64,000 nt of DNA from an uncultured Bacteroidales bacterium (GCA_947303715.1 CAMYYY010000010.1:1-64000), one strand, 5' to 3'; shown: positions 28,001 to 38,274, numbered from the stretch's first letter. A program made the numbers and translations. The notes: generated from the letters alone by a model not told the origin.

Positions 28001-28315
28001 GCACTCAATGTGTTCCTCTGTCCCCGGCCAATCGGCAGGATCTCCTTGCTGGCCATGAAAAAACTGCACGCCAGCAAAGCCCGCCTCGGCAATTGCCTTC
28101 AAATCGGCTGTGATGCCCTTACTGCCTACACTTCCGTTTAGGAAATGAAACCAAGTTTCTGGATAGTAGTTTTTTGTAGGATGCAGGAACATCTCCTTGT
28201 CCCATTCTCCAAAAGAACGCCGCAACTCCGTACTATCAGGAACGGCATTGACAACCTGCGCCTCCGCTCCCAGATAAAACGCTATAACAATTGTAAAAAG
28301 AACCGACTTTCTCAT
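25076..28315 (-). CDS. GH106-like alpha-L-rhamnosidase
   Basis: 1079 residues with a signal peptide (MRKSVLFTIVIAFYLGAEAQ). The opening YYPETWFHFLNGSVGSKGIT and DLKAIAEAGFAGVQFFHGQQ, then GLRFTIQTCPGWAMSGGPWI, are typical of the GH106 catalytic barrel. Later parts include VSAEAFTSFALTWDEHLSML and a C-terminal GH2-like jelly-roll (VVYVNDQEIATLWAQPYECD). GH106 removes alpha-linked rhamnose from rhamnogalacturonan and similar polymers. It is full length for the family. With the GH78-like gene nearby, rhamnose release is the likely shared task. Confidence 0.9.
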   Translation of the reverse strand: MRKSVLFTIVIAFYLGAEAQVVNAVPDSTELRRSFGEWDKEMFLHPTKNYYPETWFHFLNGSVGSKGITADLKAIAEAGFAGVQFFHGQQGDPADWPGTEEHIECLSPKWEALVRQTAEEANRLGLRFTIQTCPGWAMSGGPWIKPEQAMRHLCYTCLDIVGGKQVNVNLPAKYTESWRDYQDLMVLAFPTPEGDTGTFLHAEEVRASDHQEQWEQCLNGKLQGSFLLRPTTDGHPHTIDITLPDETTVRSLEFNPIDNFNHDFGVDPAIHVRVEASTDNGWITVLDTDMPMSNWQDNEATMTFALDECRVRHFRVEISNRNDMHVSSMKLYSAARKNNWEGEAGWTSRSIDRGGEHPKQSKAAFVRYADIRDITNQLSADGSLVWDAPAGKWTILRIGHVNTGQRNGPAPAEATGWEVNKFDPDCVDFQFNSYVGRLNSGPLKGLLHNMLMDSWECKSQTWTRRMSEEFQRVCGYELKTWIPALFGYVIDDHERTGEFLCDWRMTQNDLFVNNFYGRMAENARRVGLTSSYETAAGDIFPADCMEYYKHADVPMCEFWQPFHHFLANHNYKPIYPTASAAHLYGKPRVSAEAFTSFALTWDEHLSMLREVANQNLVEGVSHLIFHTYTHNPDPDNYCPGTTFGGGIGTPFLRKQTWWKHMPVFTTFLARCTYMLERGLPVNSVLWFLGDEIQQKPDQLQPFPDGYRFDYCNTDALLTRISVRDGKWVTPDGIEYDVMYLRNCERMLPQTAERLLALVCAGGILVGDAPKYPATLATGEGQQQRFNEAVSALWGGQTGKGKVVSGKTLDEAFAELGVPRDVEATDARWLHRKTDGADWYFVCPGEERDFHGDLSFHQVGRVEVWNPIVGMAEAVRTMETDGRTRIHLDLERGECVFVVFHHDDREQKVRDWVVQEERELTEPWQLTFPDGWGIEEPIELQDLKPWKELHLSEEGRAFSGTATYTTHLHLDKKTRRGRYTLSLGNVEEIAVVYVNDQEIATLWAQPYECDITDALQKGDNRLTIEVTSTWYNRLVYDARQPEKERKTWVLAGPDARAPLRDSGLLGPVRLVVEKQNRALR

Positions 28316-28392
28316 ATCTTATAATAGATTTTTAATCGTCTTGACTACCCTTTCTGGATATTGTTTCAAAAAAACTTTTTTAAATCATTGGG

Positions 28393-28430
28393 CAAAAGTA
28401 CGAAAAATAGAAGATATATCATTACATTTG
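28393..28430. promoter_or_regulatory. Back-to-back -7 boxes between GH106 and ridA
   Basis: TACTTTTG on the minus strand (28393-28400) points to the GH106 gene and TACATTTG on the plus strand (28423-28430) to ridA. Neither has a good TTTG at the right distance, so the sites are tentative. Confidence 0.4.
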
Positions 28431-28475
28431 TACCCACATTTAGAAAAACGACTGAAATTAATATCTGAATAGACT

Positions 28476-28853
28476 ATGAAAAAGGTAATTTCTACGTCAA
28501 AGGCGCCTGCCGCCATTGGCCCTTATAGCCAAGCCATTCAAGTTGGAAATCTTGTATATACCTCCGGTCAGATTCCTGTCAATCCGCTTTCCGGATCGTT
28601 TGTGGAGGGCGGTATTAAGGAGCAGACTCGCCAGTCTCTTCTTAACGTAAAAGCTGTCCTTGAAGAAGCCGGTCTGACGATGAGTGATGTCGTCAAGAGC
28701 ACAGTATTCATGGCGGACATGAACGACTTTGCGGACATGAATGCGGTCTATGCTGAGTTCTTCACGGAGCCCTACCCTGCCCGTTCTGCCGTTGCAGTAA
28801 AGACTTTGCCGAAGGGCGCTTTGGTGGAGATTGAAGTGGTTGCATGGAAATAA
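28476..28853 (+). CDS. ridA: RidA family reactive intermediate deaminase
   Basis: 125 residues covering the whole YjgF/YER057c/UK114 family: [24 protein letters not shown] split across 10-33, [20 protein letters not shown], and the C-terminal [20 protein letters not shown] with the Arg that binds the substrate carboxylate. It hydrolyses 2-aminoacrylate and related imines. Cytoplasmic. It is followed by the CE6-CE1 gene, with a gap of 78 bases. Confidence 0.96.
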   Translation: MKKVISTSKAPAAIGPYSQAIQVGNLVYTSGQIPVNPLSGSFVEGGIKEQTRQSLLNVKAVLEEAGLTMSDVVKSTVFMADMNDFADMNAVYAEFFTEPYPARSAVAVKTLPKGALVEIEVVAWK

Positions 28854-28916
28854 ACCTGACATCAGGCACCAATCATCAAAGAAAATCGGAGAAAACAACA
28901 AAAACATTAACAATAA

Positions 28917-30884
<1,968 letters not shown>

Positions 30885-30911
30885 CAGCCAGAACGGATTA
30901 TCCGCTGGCTA

Positions 30912-30958
30912 AAAGAGGAGGGCTTTATTTTTGAAAGAAAAAAAGCCCCCTCTTTTTT
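30912..30958 (+). terminator. Terminator after the CE6-CE1 gene
   Basis: AAAAGAGGAGGGCTTT pairs with AAAGCCCCCTCTTTT over about 14 bp and ends in a T-run. A second inverted repeat, AGCCAG/CTGGCT, precedes it at 30886-30910. As the gene on the other strand ends at 30969, it may serve both directions. Confidence 0.85.
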
Positions 30959-30968
30959 CCTTTTCGGG

Positions 30969-32828
30969 TTATCGGGTTCCCCCTTCTGCCTTGTCAATGA
31001 TGGGCTTTAATTCCTTCTCGAAGATGTGACGTTCAACGATGCGATAGTGTGGGCGGTATGCTTCGCGGTATTGAGGGGAGTGGCTAATGGCGTATCGTCC
31101 TAAAGAAAGAACACTGTCGATGACGTTTTTGTCCTCTTGATAGTACGGCAGATTCAGGTTCATCTCCTCCACGGCCCCCTCGATCTCACGCCACCGATTG
31201 CCCCAGGAGGCGACGGACGGACGCCCCTCACTGGCGCTGCGGATGAATGCATCGAGCAACAGGTCTTCTGCGACAAGCCCTTCCTTGACAGCTCTCAAGC
31301 TTACCCGGTAATAGCAGCTATCCATTCCGCAAGGCTCGTAGTACCAAGTGGGCAGGTCGGCAAGGTTAGTTGTCTGCAACTCTTCATCCAGATACGCCTT
31401 GACACTCTGCCTGTCTGAAACCAAGTGTTCTGCTCCCAGATAATCCTGAAAGAGGGATTTATAGAGGTCGAGCAGGCGGGAACGGGGATAGGCCTGCAAC
31501 TGACGGGTAACAAATGCCTGAACTCTTGGTGCTATGGACATAGCTGCGCGACGTTCGAAGTCCGTGAACAAATAGAGACCGTCAGGGTTAGCTTTCAGTC
31601 CTTTGATGTGGAAAGGAATGACCATCGGCGCATGAAGTGAACAGTGATCGGTGAACAGTGAACAGATAAGTGAACAGTGATCAGTAATCGGTGTACAACG
31701 TAGTTGGTCGGCACTCAGATAGCAGAAGTTCAGGGCAATGTACTCTTGGCCGTCTTTTCCGTGCCATTTCTCAATAACAACCTTGCTGCCGATGGGTGTC
31801 TTAGCCTCAATGGAATTGGGCAGCGTATAGTCCTCGACACCCAAGGCAGCAAGCACGCTGCCGATATTGGCATCGTGGCCGCAAAGGAACGAGAACAACC
31901 TGCCCTCCTTCTTCAGCTCGGCGAACATCTCCCCCAAGAGAGGGCGTGCCACATTCGCTGCTACCACCGGCGCCGTATAGAGCACGTCACCATACCAGTC
32001 TTTCACAGCCGAAATGCTTGTCCAGTCATCCATTGTCAACTTGTGGCCGAAGGCTGCCTTCGCGTCGTCGGGTTCCTCGTAGTATTGCAGCACGAGTGCA
32101 TCCGACACTACAGCGCCCATCGCCAGTCCGCCCGTCAGACTGGGGAAGTCGTTTTCATCCCATGTAATCTGCGTATCATCGGAGCTAAAACCGGTGAAAA
32201 GACCTTGCTGATAGACGGGAGTTTCTTTAAGGTCAATAACATCCTCGATAAGTGCGAGGTATGCCTTCATCCTATGCCCGATACCCTCTATCGTGCCATC
32301 GCCAAAACGGTCGGCCATCTGGTGGAGCGCATGCTGGCGGAAGGAATCACTTACGGCATTCAACTTTGGGGTGAATATGGGATCCATCGTCCCCATATCA
32401 TAATGGTGCTCTATGGCGATGTCAGCCATTGGCAGCATGCCGCTACTGAAACAACGGGCCGTGGCGATGGTACGCTGCAGGGAGTTGGCATAGAAGCGGA
32501 CTGCGCCTTCAGAGGGCTGGTAGTTCTCCCCTATCAGCCCCTCCCCTTCCAGCCACTGACGGAAATACTGGCCCATCATGGTCTCCAACATACCGCCGCG
32601 CAAAGAAAGTTCACCGGGTGCCGACGACCAGACGTGCCACTTGTGGGGCGTAATGCTGCCCAGAAACGAATCAGGCCCCGATAGCGGCGAACGGATATTG
32701 TGACGGCTCAGCACCACCACTTGCGACAGCGTATATTTCTCATGGAAGTCAGGCGTGCGCTGTAGCTGCGCCCCCATACGCAATGTAGCCATCAAGACGG
32801 CTGCAACGATCACCAGAACTCGCCTCAT
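30969..32828 (-). CDS. Secreted histidine acid phosphatase, phytase-like
   Basis: 619 residues with a signal peptide (ending RMGAQ). Branch-2 histidine phosphatase motifs: RHNIRSPL near 41 (family RHGxRxP with Gly to Asn), and the proton donor FLCGHDANIGSVLAALG near 322, where the usual HD is present. The second half is a helical domain of unknown role (LSLGRYAISHSPQYREAYRP). A short dispersed repeat inside the gene codes TDHCSL twice (about residues 381-398). It overlaps the upstream PD40 lipoprotein gene by 4 bases (ATGA). Substrate: a phosphomonoester such as phytate; not decidable here. Confidence 0.85.
   Translation of the reverse strand: MRRVLVIVAAVLMATLRMGAQLQRTPDFHEKYTLSQVVVLSRHNIRSPLSGPDSFLGSITPHKWHVWSSAPGELSLRGGMLETMMGQYFRQWLEGEGLIGENYQPSEGAVRFYANSLQRTIATARCFSSGMLPMADIAIEHHYDMGTMDPIFTPKLNAVSDSFRQHALHQMADRFGDGTIEGIGHRMKAYLALIEDVIDLKETPVYQQGLFTGFSSDDTQITWDENDFPSLTGGLAMGAVVSDALVLQYYEEPDDAKAAFGHKLTMDDWTSISAVKDWYGDVLYTAPVVAANVARPLLGEMFAELKKEGRLFSFLCGHDANIGSVLAALGVEDYTLPNSIEAKTPIGSKVVIEKWHGKDGQEYIALNFCYLSADQLRCTPITDHCSLICSLFTDHCSLHAPMVIPFHIKGLKANPDGLYLFTDFERRAAMSIAPRVQAFVTRQLQAYPRSRLLDLYKSLFQDYLGAEHLVSDRQSVKAYLDEELQTTNLADLPTWYYEPCGMDSCYYRVSLRAVKEGLVAEDLLLDAFIRSASEGRPSVASWGNRWREIEGAVEEMNLNLPYYQEDKNVIDSVLSLGRYAISHSPQYREAYRPHYRIVERHIFEKELKPIIDKAEGGTR
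31636..31700. repeat. GTGAACAGTGATCA repeat cluster inside the phosphatase gene
   Basis: Four to five imperfect copies of GTGAACAGTGATC lie head to tail in the coding strand complement. They keep the reading frame and produce ITDHCSLICSLFTDHCSL. The same repeat is at 36187-36218 in another gene. Confidence 0.85.
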
Positions 32829-34318
32829 AAACCTCCCGACACGTATTTGACATCCACGGCATCACCCTTGAGTACACGGGCAAAGCGCTCAGGACGGATG
32901 GTGACTGGCCCTTTCATGAACTCAGGTATGTTATAGCAGCGCATGAACTGGCGATGGTAGTCGGGATTGCGGCTGGGCAATTCAAACGGTTTCGAAGCCT
33001 GTCCATCCTCTGCCACATGGGCAATGAACGGTCGCGTGAAATTGCCATCGCCGCGGCGGCTGCTGAAGATAATCCAACGGCCATTGCTTGACCACGAATG
33101 ATAGCTCTCGGTATCGGGGCTGTTCACCTCTGTGAATGGGCGAGCGATGCCACTCGCCAAGTCCATCAACCACAAGTCGGCATCGTGATGCCAGATGTGG
33201 AAGTAGCCATAGTGTCCCATCGTAAACAGGAGATAGCGTCCGTCAGGGGAGATGCGAGGGAAGGTGGCGCTGCTGTCGCGGGCAGCAGCGTCGAATACCA
33301 GTTCGCGAGGGCCGAATTGACGGGTATCGGGATTGAAGGACTTGCGATAGATGTTGTACTTCAGTTCCTTAAAGCGCATCTTCACCTCGCTGTTTTTCTC
33401 CAAGGCCGAGTCGTGCTGCTCAAAATGGGCGCTACAATAATATAGTGTCTTACCGTCCGGGGCCCAAGCAGGAAACACCTCAAACTCCTTCTTGCTGTTC
33501 TCGAGGTTCGTCACCTCGTCGGTCTCTACATCATAGGCAATGATGTCACTCTCCTCGTCATACACTTCCACCTTGTTAGGGTCGACGGTATGGAAGAGCT
33601 GGAAAGTCTTGTCGGTAGCATAGACAATGAGGTTGAGCCATGGGTGCCAGGCTGGATAGACGCCGGCAGAGAGGATGGAATCATTGCGCATGTTCACCTT
33701 CTTCAACTTGCCGTCGTAAGCAATAACGGTACCGCCCTGATACTGCCGGGCATGGAACTGAAGGCGCTGGGGGTTGTACTGCTGGTAATGATGGCAGTTG
33801 ATGCATTGCCCTTTTGCCTCAAAACCGCAGAGCATATTGTCGTAGATGACGCACTCATCGTAATTCTCCAGACACCGCTGGTTGATGGTCAGTGATTCGT
33901 AGGAAATAAACGAAGGAGCTATGAGGCGGTAGCTGATATAGGGGTCGATGGAGTCTGGCGAAACAAAGATGCTAAAGGGCTTGAAGCGTGTCCACCCCCT
34001 GCCATTACGTGTGTAAACCTCTACGGTGATAGCGCCGCCCTTGGCTTTCTGTGCCAACGAGCGCCATTTGCCGATGGGTGGCTGACCATTGCATACAATA
34101 TCTTCGTCCTCCACGGAATAGCGGGCCACCATCTCATCAGCCTGACCGTCGTATTCAAAGCTCAGCGGAGCGATATTCACTGGAACCGTCACCTGGGCAT
34201 AGTCAGGATAGATGGCTGGCAACTGATCCTTCTGTGAATATGCCGTTGGTACTGACGGACTGCCACAAGCCATCAGAAACAATATAATAATGAAAAATGT
34301 AAAGGCTTTGCTTTTCAT
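32825..34318 (-). CDS. PD40 beta-propeller lipoprotein with a CxxCH haem motif
   Basis: 497 residues. A lipobox (ILFLMAC, Cys 18) indicates a lipid anchor. A beta domain (45-140) is followed by a single cytochrome-c motif CINCH at 172-176 and then PD40/TolB-like propeller repeats (YPAWHPWLNLIVYATD, FPAWAPDGKTLYYCSA, FPRISPDGRYLLFTMG, YHSWSSNGRWIIFSSR). Extra cysteines occur at 76, 149, 156 and 164. The gene is placed between a DUF6057-like membrane protein and the phosphatase, with an ATGA overlap to the latter. The function is not known; one covalent haem c on a propeller lipoprotein suggests redox sensing or electron transfer. Confidence 0.82.
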   Translation of the reverse strand: MKSKAFTFFIIILFLMACGSPSVPTAYSQKDQLPAIYPDYAQVTVPVNIAPLSFEYDGQADEMVARYSVEDEDIVCNGQPPIGKWRSLAQKAKGGAITVEVYTRNGRGWTRFKPFSIFVSPDSIDPYISYRLIAPSFISYESLTINQRCLENYDECVIYDNMLCGFEAKGQCINCHHYQQYNPQRLQFHARQYQGGTVIAYDGKLKKVNMRNDSILSAGVYPAWHPWLNLIVYATDKTFQLFHTVDPNKVEVYDEESDIIAYDVETDEVTNLENSKKEFEVFPAWAPDGKTLYYCSAHFEQHDSALEKNSEVKMRFKELKYNIYRKSFNPDTRQFGPRELVFDAAARDSSATFPRISPDGRYLLFTMGHYGYFHIWHHDADLWLMDLASGIARPFTEVNSPDTESYHSWSSNGRWIIFSSRRGDGNFTRPFIAHVAEDGQASKPFELPSRNPDYHRQFMRCYNIPEFMKGPVTIRPERFARVLKGDAVDVKYVSGGL

Positions 34319-34338
34319 ATCCCTTCGACTTATTGACC

Positions 34339-36225
34339 TTAATACTCAGGCAGTTTCGACATCAGTTCATAATCATAGTAGAAGGTATTGCTATGAAGTC
34401 GTTCCATCCTTTTGCGGACATCTTCAATATTCATTCCTTCACATTGAGAGATAACCTGGTAGAATCTGTTGAAACGGTCCTTGACGCCTTGGCTGAAGGG
34501 CAGTTGGTCCAGATTAGGACGGCCCTCCATCTTGCCGAATAGATAGGCAGCTTCCTGATAGGCTTCAGGGATGGGTTCATTGGGATGCAGACTAACGTAG
34601 ATGGAGAAATGATGCCAGAAGAGTTTCGGATCCTTTACCCACAGCGAGGCCAGCAGCGACTGTTCCTGAAAGATGGGGTCTTTGGAATAGCTGTTTTTTG
34701 CCAACTGGTTCATCAGGAAACGCTCCACATAGCCCTGGTCGCCACTTGCCACGTCAGAATAGTGTAGCATGTGAGTGATTGGCTCCATCTCGTGGTCTTT
34801 GGCTATCAGCCGAGGTTTATCCAATAAGCTCTCTGCCTTTGCAGCCCAGTCGTCATAGAACATCGTTTGCTTCAGAATGTTAATGTACTTCCGTGCCACT
34901 TCCTTTTCACCGTTCAGCAGGGCGCACCGAATCATGTATTGATAGTGCTCGGCCCGCCAGCCAAATTCTACGCCCAGTTCTGTACAAAGACGGTTGCAAT
35001 AGTTCAGCATACCATATTGATAATAGACCAGCGTGCCGACCACCATCATCAGTCGCATGTCGAAGGGAGCGTTGTAGCGTTTCGAGCCGTTCCGGTATTG
35101 GTACATCACATCACCCTGCCGACCCAGACGCGACAAGGCCAGATTCCTCATCATGACGATAGCGCGTGTCGGCTCATCCTGTTGTGCTGCAGCTTCCTTC
35201 AAGACGCCTTTCCAATCGGTCTGATCTATCAGGTGCTGCATCTTGACTTCGTGATGAAAGTTCTCATCCTTATACCAGAAGTGCACTACGCCCCATGTTA
35301 CCACAGCCACCACCGCAGCCTGTTCCACCCAAGGAATCCACTTGCCCACTTTTTGACTTTTCCGCTTACTTGCTTGTTGACCTGTTGACTGGTTGACTTT
35401 TTGACTTGTTTGTTTGACCCTGGGCAAGCATACCATGCATATCATGAAGAGTGCCAACAAGATGTAGGGTATGTAATACTGGGCATATCGTTCGGTGACA
35501 TAGAAAAGCGGCAGGCCGGCATAATAGATGTTAGCCAGATTAGTTTCGTGATAGACGTAACGGTAACACAGCAGCGGAACGGCTACCGCAGTCACAGTGG
35601 CAATCACACTATATACGGCAGCACGTCCACGGGACATAAGCCGCCATGCCCACAGCCCCATTAGCAGTGTGGCAGCCAAGCCGTAGATGCCCATGAGGGG
35701 ATAGCCTACGACACACGTCAGTACCATCCAGACGGCACGCAGAAAATACTTGTCAGGCAGGGAACGAAATCCCCACAACAGAGCCACCACGGCAGTCGTC
35801 CCAATGGTTGTCAAGAAGAAGTGGCCACGAAGTTTCAGAATATAAATCCAGTAGCCCAAATCGACGTTGGTTATCAGGAGCAGGCCGACAGGGATGAGCA
35901 GCAACGGAGCCCATCGAGCGGGGACGGCGAAGGTCCGCTTCATCAGAAACAGGAGCAACAGCCACCATCCACACAGCACTGTCACACCCAGCCACGGATA
36001 GTACAACAGCTGCGTCAGCCATGTTCCCACATAGGTCAACATGCCTGCCGGCACCACCATCTGCTGTTTCAGGAAAAGAGGAGTACCGAGAAACAGGTTC
36101 AACTCCTGTACCTTCCATAAATAATGGCTTTCAAACACCAGCAGCCCACAGGCTATGGCAGCGAGAGCTATAATCCAACTAATAATAGTGATCAGTGAAC
36201 AGTGATCAGTGAACAGCTTTTTCAT
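34339..36225 (-). CDS. DUF6057-like polytopic membrane protein
   Basis: 628 residues from ATG at 36225, which has the site AGAAAGGTG before it; the longer frame to 36327 crosses the promoter. About ten hydrophobic helices fill the first 320 residues (IIALAAIACGLLVFESHYLW, LLLFLMKRTFAVPARWAPLL, IPYILLALFMICMVCLPRV), then a soluble, TPR-like helical domain to the end. The architecture and the downstream PD40 partner match the family I know as DUF6057; no function is established. Two dispersed repeats lie inside: one codes FTDHCSLI at residues 5-12, the other a hydrophilic loop (QTSQKVNQSTGQQASKRKSQ). Confidence 0.78.
   Translation of the reverse strand: MKKLFTDHCSLITIISWIIALAAIACGLLVFESHYLWKVQELNLFLGTPLFLKQQMVVPAGMLTYVGTWLTQLLYYPWLGVTVLCGWWLLLLFLMKRTFAVPARWAPLLLIPVGLLLITNVDLGYWIYILKLRGHFFLTTIGTTAVVALLWGFRSLPDKYFLRAVWMVLTCVVGYPLMGIYGLAATLLMGLWAWRLMSRGRAAVYSVIATVTAVAVPLLCYRYVYHETNLANIYYAGLPLFYVTERYAQYYIPYILLALFMICMVCLPRVKQTSQKVNQSTGQQASKRKSQKVGKWIPWVEQAAVVAVVTWGVVHFWYKDENFHHEVKMQHLIDQTDWKGVLKEAAAQQDEPTRAIVMMRNLALSRLGRQGDVMYQYRNGSKRYNAPFDMRLMMVVGTLVYYQYGMLNYCNRLCTELGVEFGWRAEHYQYMIRCALLNGEKEVARKYINILKQTMFYDDWAAKAESLLDKPRLIAKDHEMEPITHMLHYSDVASGDQGYVERFLMNQLAKNSYSKDPIFQEQSLLASLWVKDPKLFWHHFSIYVSLHPNEPIPEAYQEAAYLFGKMEGRPNLDQLPFSQGVKDRFNRFYQVISQCEGMNIEDVRKRMERLHSNTFYYDYELMSKLPEY
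35350..35417. repeat. TTGACTNGTTGAC repeat cluster inside the DUF6057-like gene
   Basis: Several imperfect units of TTGACT/TTGACC lie at 35352-35416 on the plus strand. They code a Lys/Gln/Ser-rich loop between the membrane part and the soluble domain. A shorter cluster of the same type is in prmC at 61265-61298. Confidence 0.75.
36187..36218. repeat. GTGATCAGTGAACA repeat at the DUF6057-like N-terminus
   Basis: Two tandem copies of GTGATCAGTGAACA, in frame just after the start codon. The same family is found at 31636-31700, two genes further along the same transcript. Confidence 0.85.
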
Positions 36226-36246
36226 TGGTAACACCTTTCTAGCCTG

Positions 36247-36278
36247 CAAAAGTAGGGCTAATCTCCGAATTACACAAA
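36247..36278 (-). promoter_or_regulatory. Promoter of the DUF6057-PD40-phosphatase unit
   Basis: On the minus strand TTTG (36275-36278), exactly 20 bases, TACTTTTG (36247-36254), and the ATG 21 bases further on. No other good promoter is seen before the two following genes, which supports one transcript. Confidence 0.75.
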
Positions 36279-36440
36279 TGATAAGGAGATATTTTCCCCT
36301 ACCCCACGAATATTTCAAATGTCGCATAGCATTATACTTGTTATAACACTTGTATATGCTTTGTGATAATCGTCTTATGGCATAATTTCCGTTTTTTCAA
36401 AAAAACAGGGCAAAAATATATTGCTTTGGTATTTTTTTCA

Positions 36441-36448
36441 TATCTTTG
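36441..36448 (+). promoter_or_regulatory. -7 box of the aldo/keto reductase gene
   Basis: TATCTTTG matches the -7 consensus; the -33 side is only TATTG at 36418-36422. Since transcription starts after this site, the upstream in-frame ATG at 36363 cannot be used. Confidence 0.65.
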
Positions 36449-36488
36449 CCAGAAAATGCAAGAAAAAATCATTAACTCTTCAAAAACT

Positions 36489-37859
36489 ATGGACAGAAAG
36501 AAGGACATGAATCGCAGAGAGTTCCTGCAGAAAATAGGTCTGGGCGCAGGCTCAGCATTGGCCATGAAGGCTATGGCACCACTTAGCATACTGGCGGCAG
36601 AAGCGGACGCGCCGCAGCAGAACGACGGAGGCAGAACGACGGGGCAAATGACTTATAGAGTGCAGCACGGTACAGGCGAGAATATCTCTCTGTTAGGTTT
36701 CGGCATGATGAGATTGCCTGACGACCAGGAGGATGTGAACCGTCTGGTAGACTACGCCATCGCCCATGGCGTAAACTACTTCGATACGGCACCCATGTAC
36801 AAGGGAGGGCGGAACGAGGTACAGACAGGGCGCGCCCTGAGCCGTTATCCTCGTGAGAAATACTACATCGCCACCAAGATGTCGAATCAGAACAAACGGC
36901 TGTGGCGTATGAGCGAAGCGAAGAAGATGTACGAACGCTCCTTCCAGGATCTTCAGGTCGATTACATAGACTACTACCTGCTCCACAGCGTAGGCAACGG
37001 CGGAATGGAAACCCTCAAAGGGCGATTTCTTGACAACGGACTGCTTGACTTCCTATTGAAAGAGCGCGAAGCAGGACGTATTCGCCACCTCGGTTTCTCC
37101 TATCACGGTGACGTCAGCGTATTCGACTGGCTGCTCGACCATCAGGACGAATACCATTGGGATTTCGTACAGATACAGATGAACTACCTCGATTGGCGGC
37201 ACGCCTCGCTGCAAGGAGGTGGCTGGAAAAAAGATGCCGATGCGGAATACCTCTACGAAAAGTTGGAGAAAAAAGGCGTGCAGGTCGTGGTGATGGAACC
37301 CCTACGCGGTGGTTCGCTCTCGAAGCTCCGCGACAACCTTGCGCAGCGGCTCACGGCCCTGCGCCCCAAGGACACACCCGCCACGTGGGCTTTCCGCTGG
37401 GTGGGCACGCATCCCAACATCCTTACTACGCTGAGCGGCATGAACCAGATGGAGCATCTGGAGGAAAACGTGCGCACATTCTCCCCGCTCGACCCCTGCA
37501 CCGAGGCCGAGAATCGCGTACTCGAGGAAATAGCCGACGTGATGGCCGGATTCCCCGTGATACCGTGTACCGCCTGCGGCTACTGCTTGCCCTGCCCCTT
37601 CGGCGTCGATATCCCGGGCAACTTCGCGTACTACAACGAGGCTGTCGAAAAGCAGATACTGCCGCTGCCCGAGAAGCAGGCAGCCGACTACATGACCCGA
37701 AAGCAGCAGTTCGCCGATGGTCTGAAGAAGGCGTTGCCCGATGCAGCAAAGTGGGCCACCCAATGTGCCGATTGTGAGATATGCCTCAAGAAATGCCCAC
37801 AGCAGATACGAATTCCGAACCAGATGGCGAGAATAGTAGAGACACTGGGGAAAAAGTGA
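36489..37859 (+). CDS. Tat-exported aldo/keto reductase with two 4Fe-4S motifs
   Basis: 456 residues from ATG at 36489 (an alternative is 36507). A twin-arginine signal (MNRREFLQKIGLGAGSALAM) leads to an AKR barrel (LLGFGMMRLPDDQEDVNRLV, NYFDTAPMYKGGRNE with Asp and Tyr of the tetrad, HLGFSYHGDVSVF). The C-terminus has ferredoxin-like clusters CTACGYCLPCPFGVD and CADCEICLKKCPQQI. This form, AKR plus Fe-S, is frequent in anaerobic gut bacteria. Exported folded through Tat, it probably reduces a periplasmic substrate with electrons from Fe-S clusters; the substrate is unknown. Confidence 0.9.
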   Translation: MDRKKDMNRREFLQKIGLGAGSALAMKAMAPLSILAAEADAPQQNDGGRTTGQMTYRVQHGTGENISLLGFGMMRLPDDQEDVNRLVDYAIAHGVNYFDTAPMYKGGRNEVQTGRALSRYPREKYYIATKMSNQNKRLWRMSEAKKMYERSFQDLQVDYIDYYLLHSVGNGGMETLKGRFLDNGLLDFLLKEREAGRIRHLGFSYHGDVSVFDWLLDHQDEYHWDFVQIQMNYLDWRHASLQGGGWKKDADAEYLYEKLEKKGVQVVVMEPLRGGSLSKLRDNLAQRLTALRPKDTPATWAFRWVGTHPNILTTLSGMNQMEHLEENVRTFSPLDPCTEAENRVLEEIADVMAGFPVIPCTACGYCLPCPFGVDIPGNFAYYNEAVEKQILPLPEKQAADYMTRKQQFADGLKKALPDAAKWATQCADCEICLKKCPQQIRIPNQMARIVETLGKK

Positions 37860-37879
37860 TACTATCTGATAGAATCAAG

Positions 37880-37906
37880 GGGGCAGAAATGCCCCACTTG
37901 TTTTTT
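37880..37906 (+). terminator. Terminator after the aldo/keto reductase gene
   Basis: GGGGCA and TGCCCC form a 6-bp stem around GAAA (37880-37895), followed after five bases by TTTTTT. A second hairpin, with CCCCCA and GGGGG arms around ATATTTTAATAT, sits at 37922-37949. Confidence 0.75.
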
Positions 37907-38017
37907 CCTGGCAGAACCGATTTCCCCCACATATTTTAATATGGGGGAATAAAAACTCTAGCCAATGAGGGGGGAAGATGAAAAAGTAGACGTTTCGACG
38001 CTTAACGCTTTTTACCA

Positions 38018-38062
38018 CCGGGCTATGGGATTTATCCCGCGGGCTGTCCGATTTATCGGGCC
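38018..38062. repeat. 21-bp repeat, two clear copies
   Basis: CGGGCTATGGGATTTATCCCG and CGGGCTGTCCGATTTATCGGG start 21 bp apart (38019 and 38040). In each, the inner arms are self-complementary (GGGAT/ATCCC; CCGAT/ATCGG) although the letters differ. This paired change keeps the palindrome. Weaker copies may flank both sides. The rest of 37950-38207 shows no gene. Confidence 0.8.
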
Positions 38063-38207
38063 AACCCTGTACCCAGAAAAGTTTCACAAAACGTGAAGAC
38101 TATTCCCAGTCAGTACCGCAAGAATGTTTAAGAAATGTCAAAGCGACACCTTTTTCATTATTCCAAGACCGCGCCCCTTCCCTAGGCGGCTTGCTCTTTT
38201 TTCAGTG

Positions 38208-38274
38208 TCTACGCGGCAGCCTGACCCATGAGGAAGACGCCGGCGAGGGCTACGATGGCGTAGAGCTCGGGGAA
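38208..38274 (-). repeat. Displaced copy of the atpK 3' end
   Basis: On the minus strand this codes [18 protein letters not shown] then AAA and a TAG stop, the same C-terminus as atpK. Bases 38219-38274 are identical to 45564-45619 (56 bp, same orientation). The last three codons differ only by synonymous changes and the stop is TAG instead of TAA. That pattern suggests a true allele and not a copying error. It marks the left edge of the 38208-45619 island. Confidence 0.9.

Noticed and set aside
38208..38274. Simple assembly chimera as the sole explanation of the atpK fragment
   Set aside because: The copies differ by synonymous codons and a different stop codon beyond the 56 identical bases, which an artificial join of one allele would not give. 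It is kept only as an alternative, as two strains in a metagenome could still mix.
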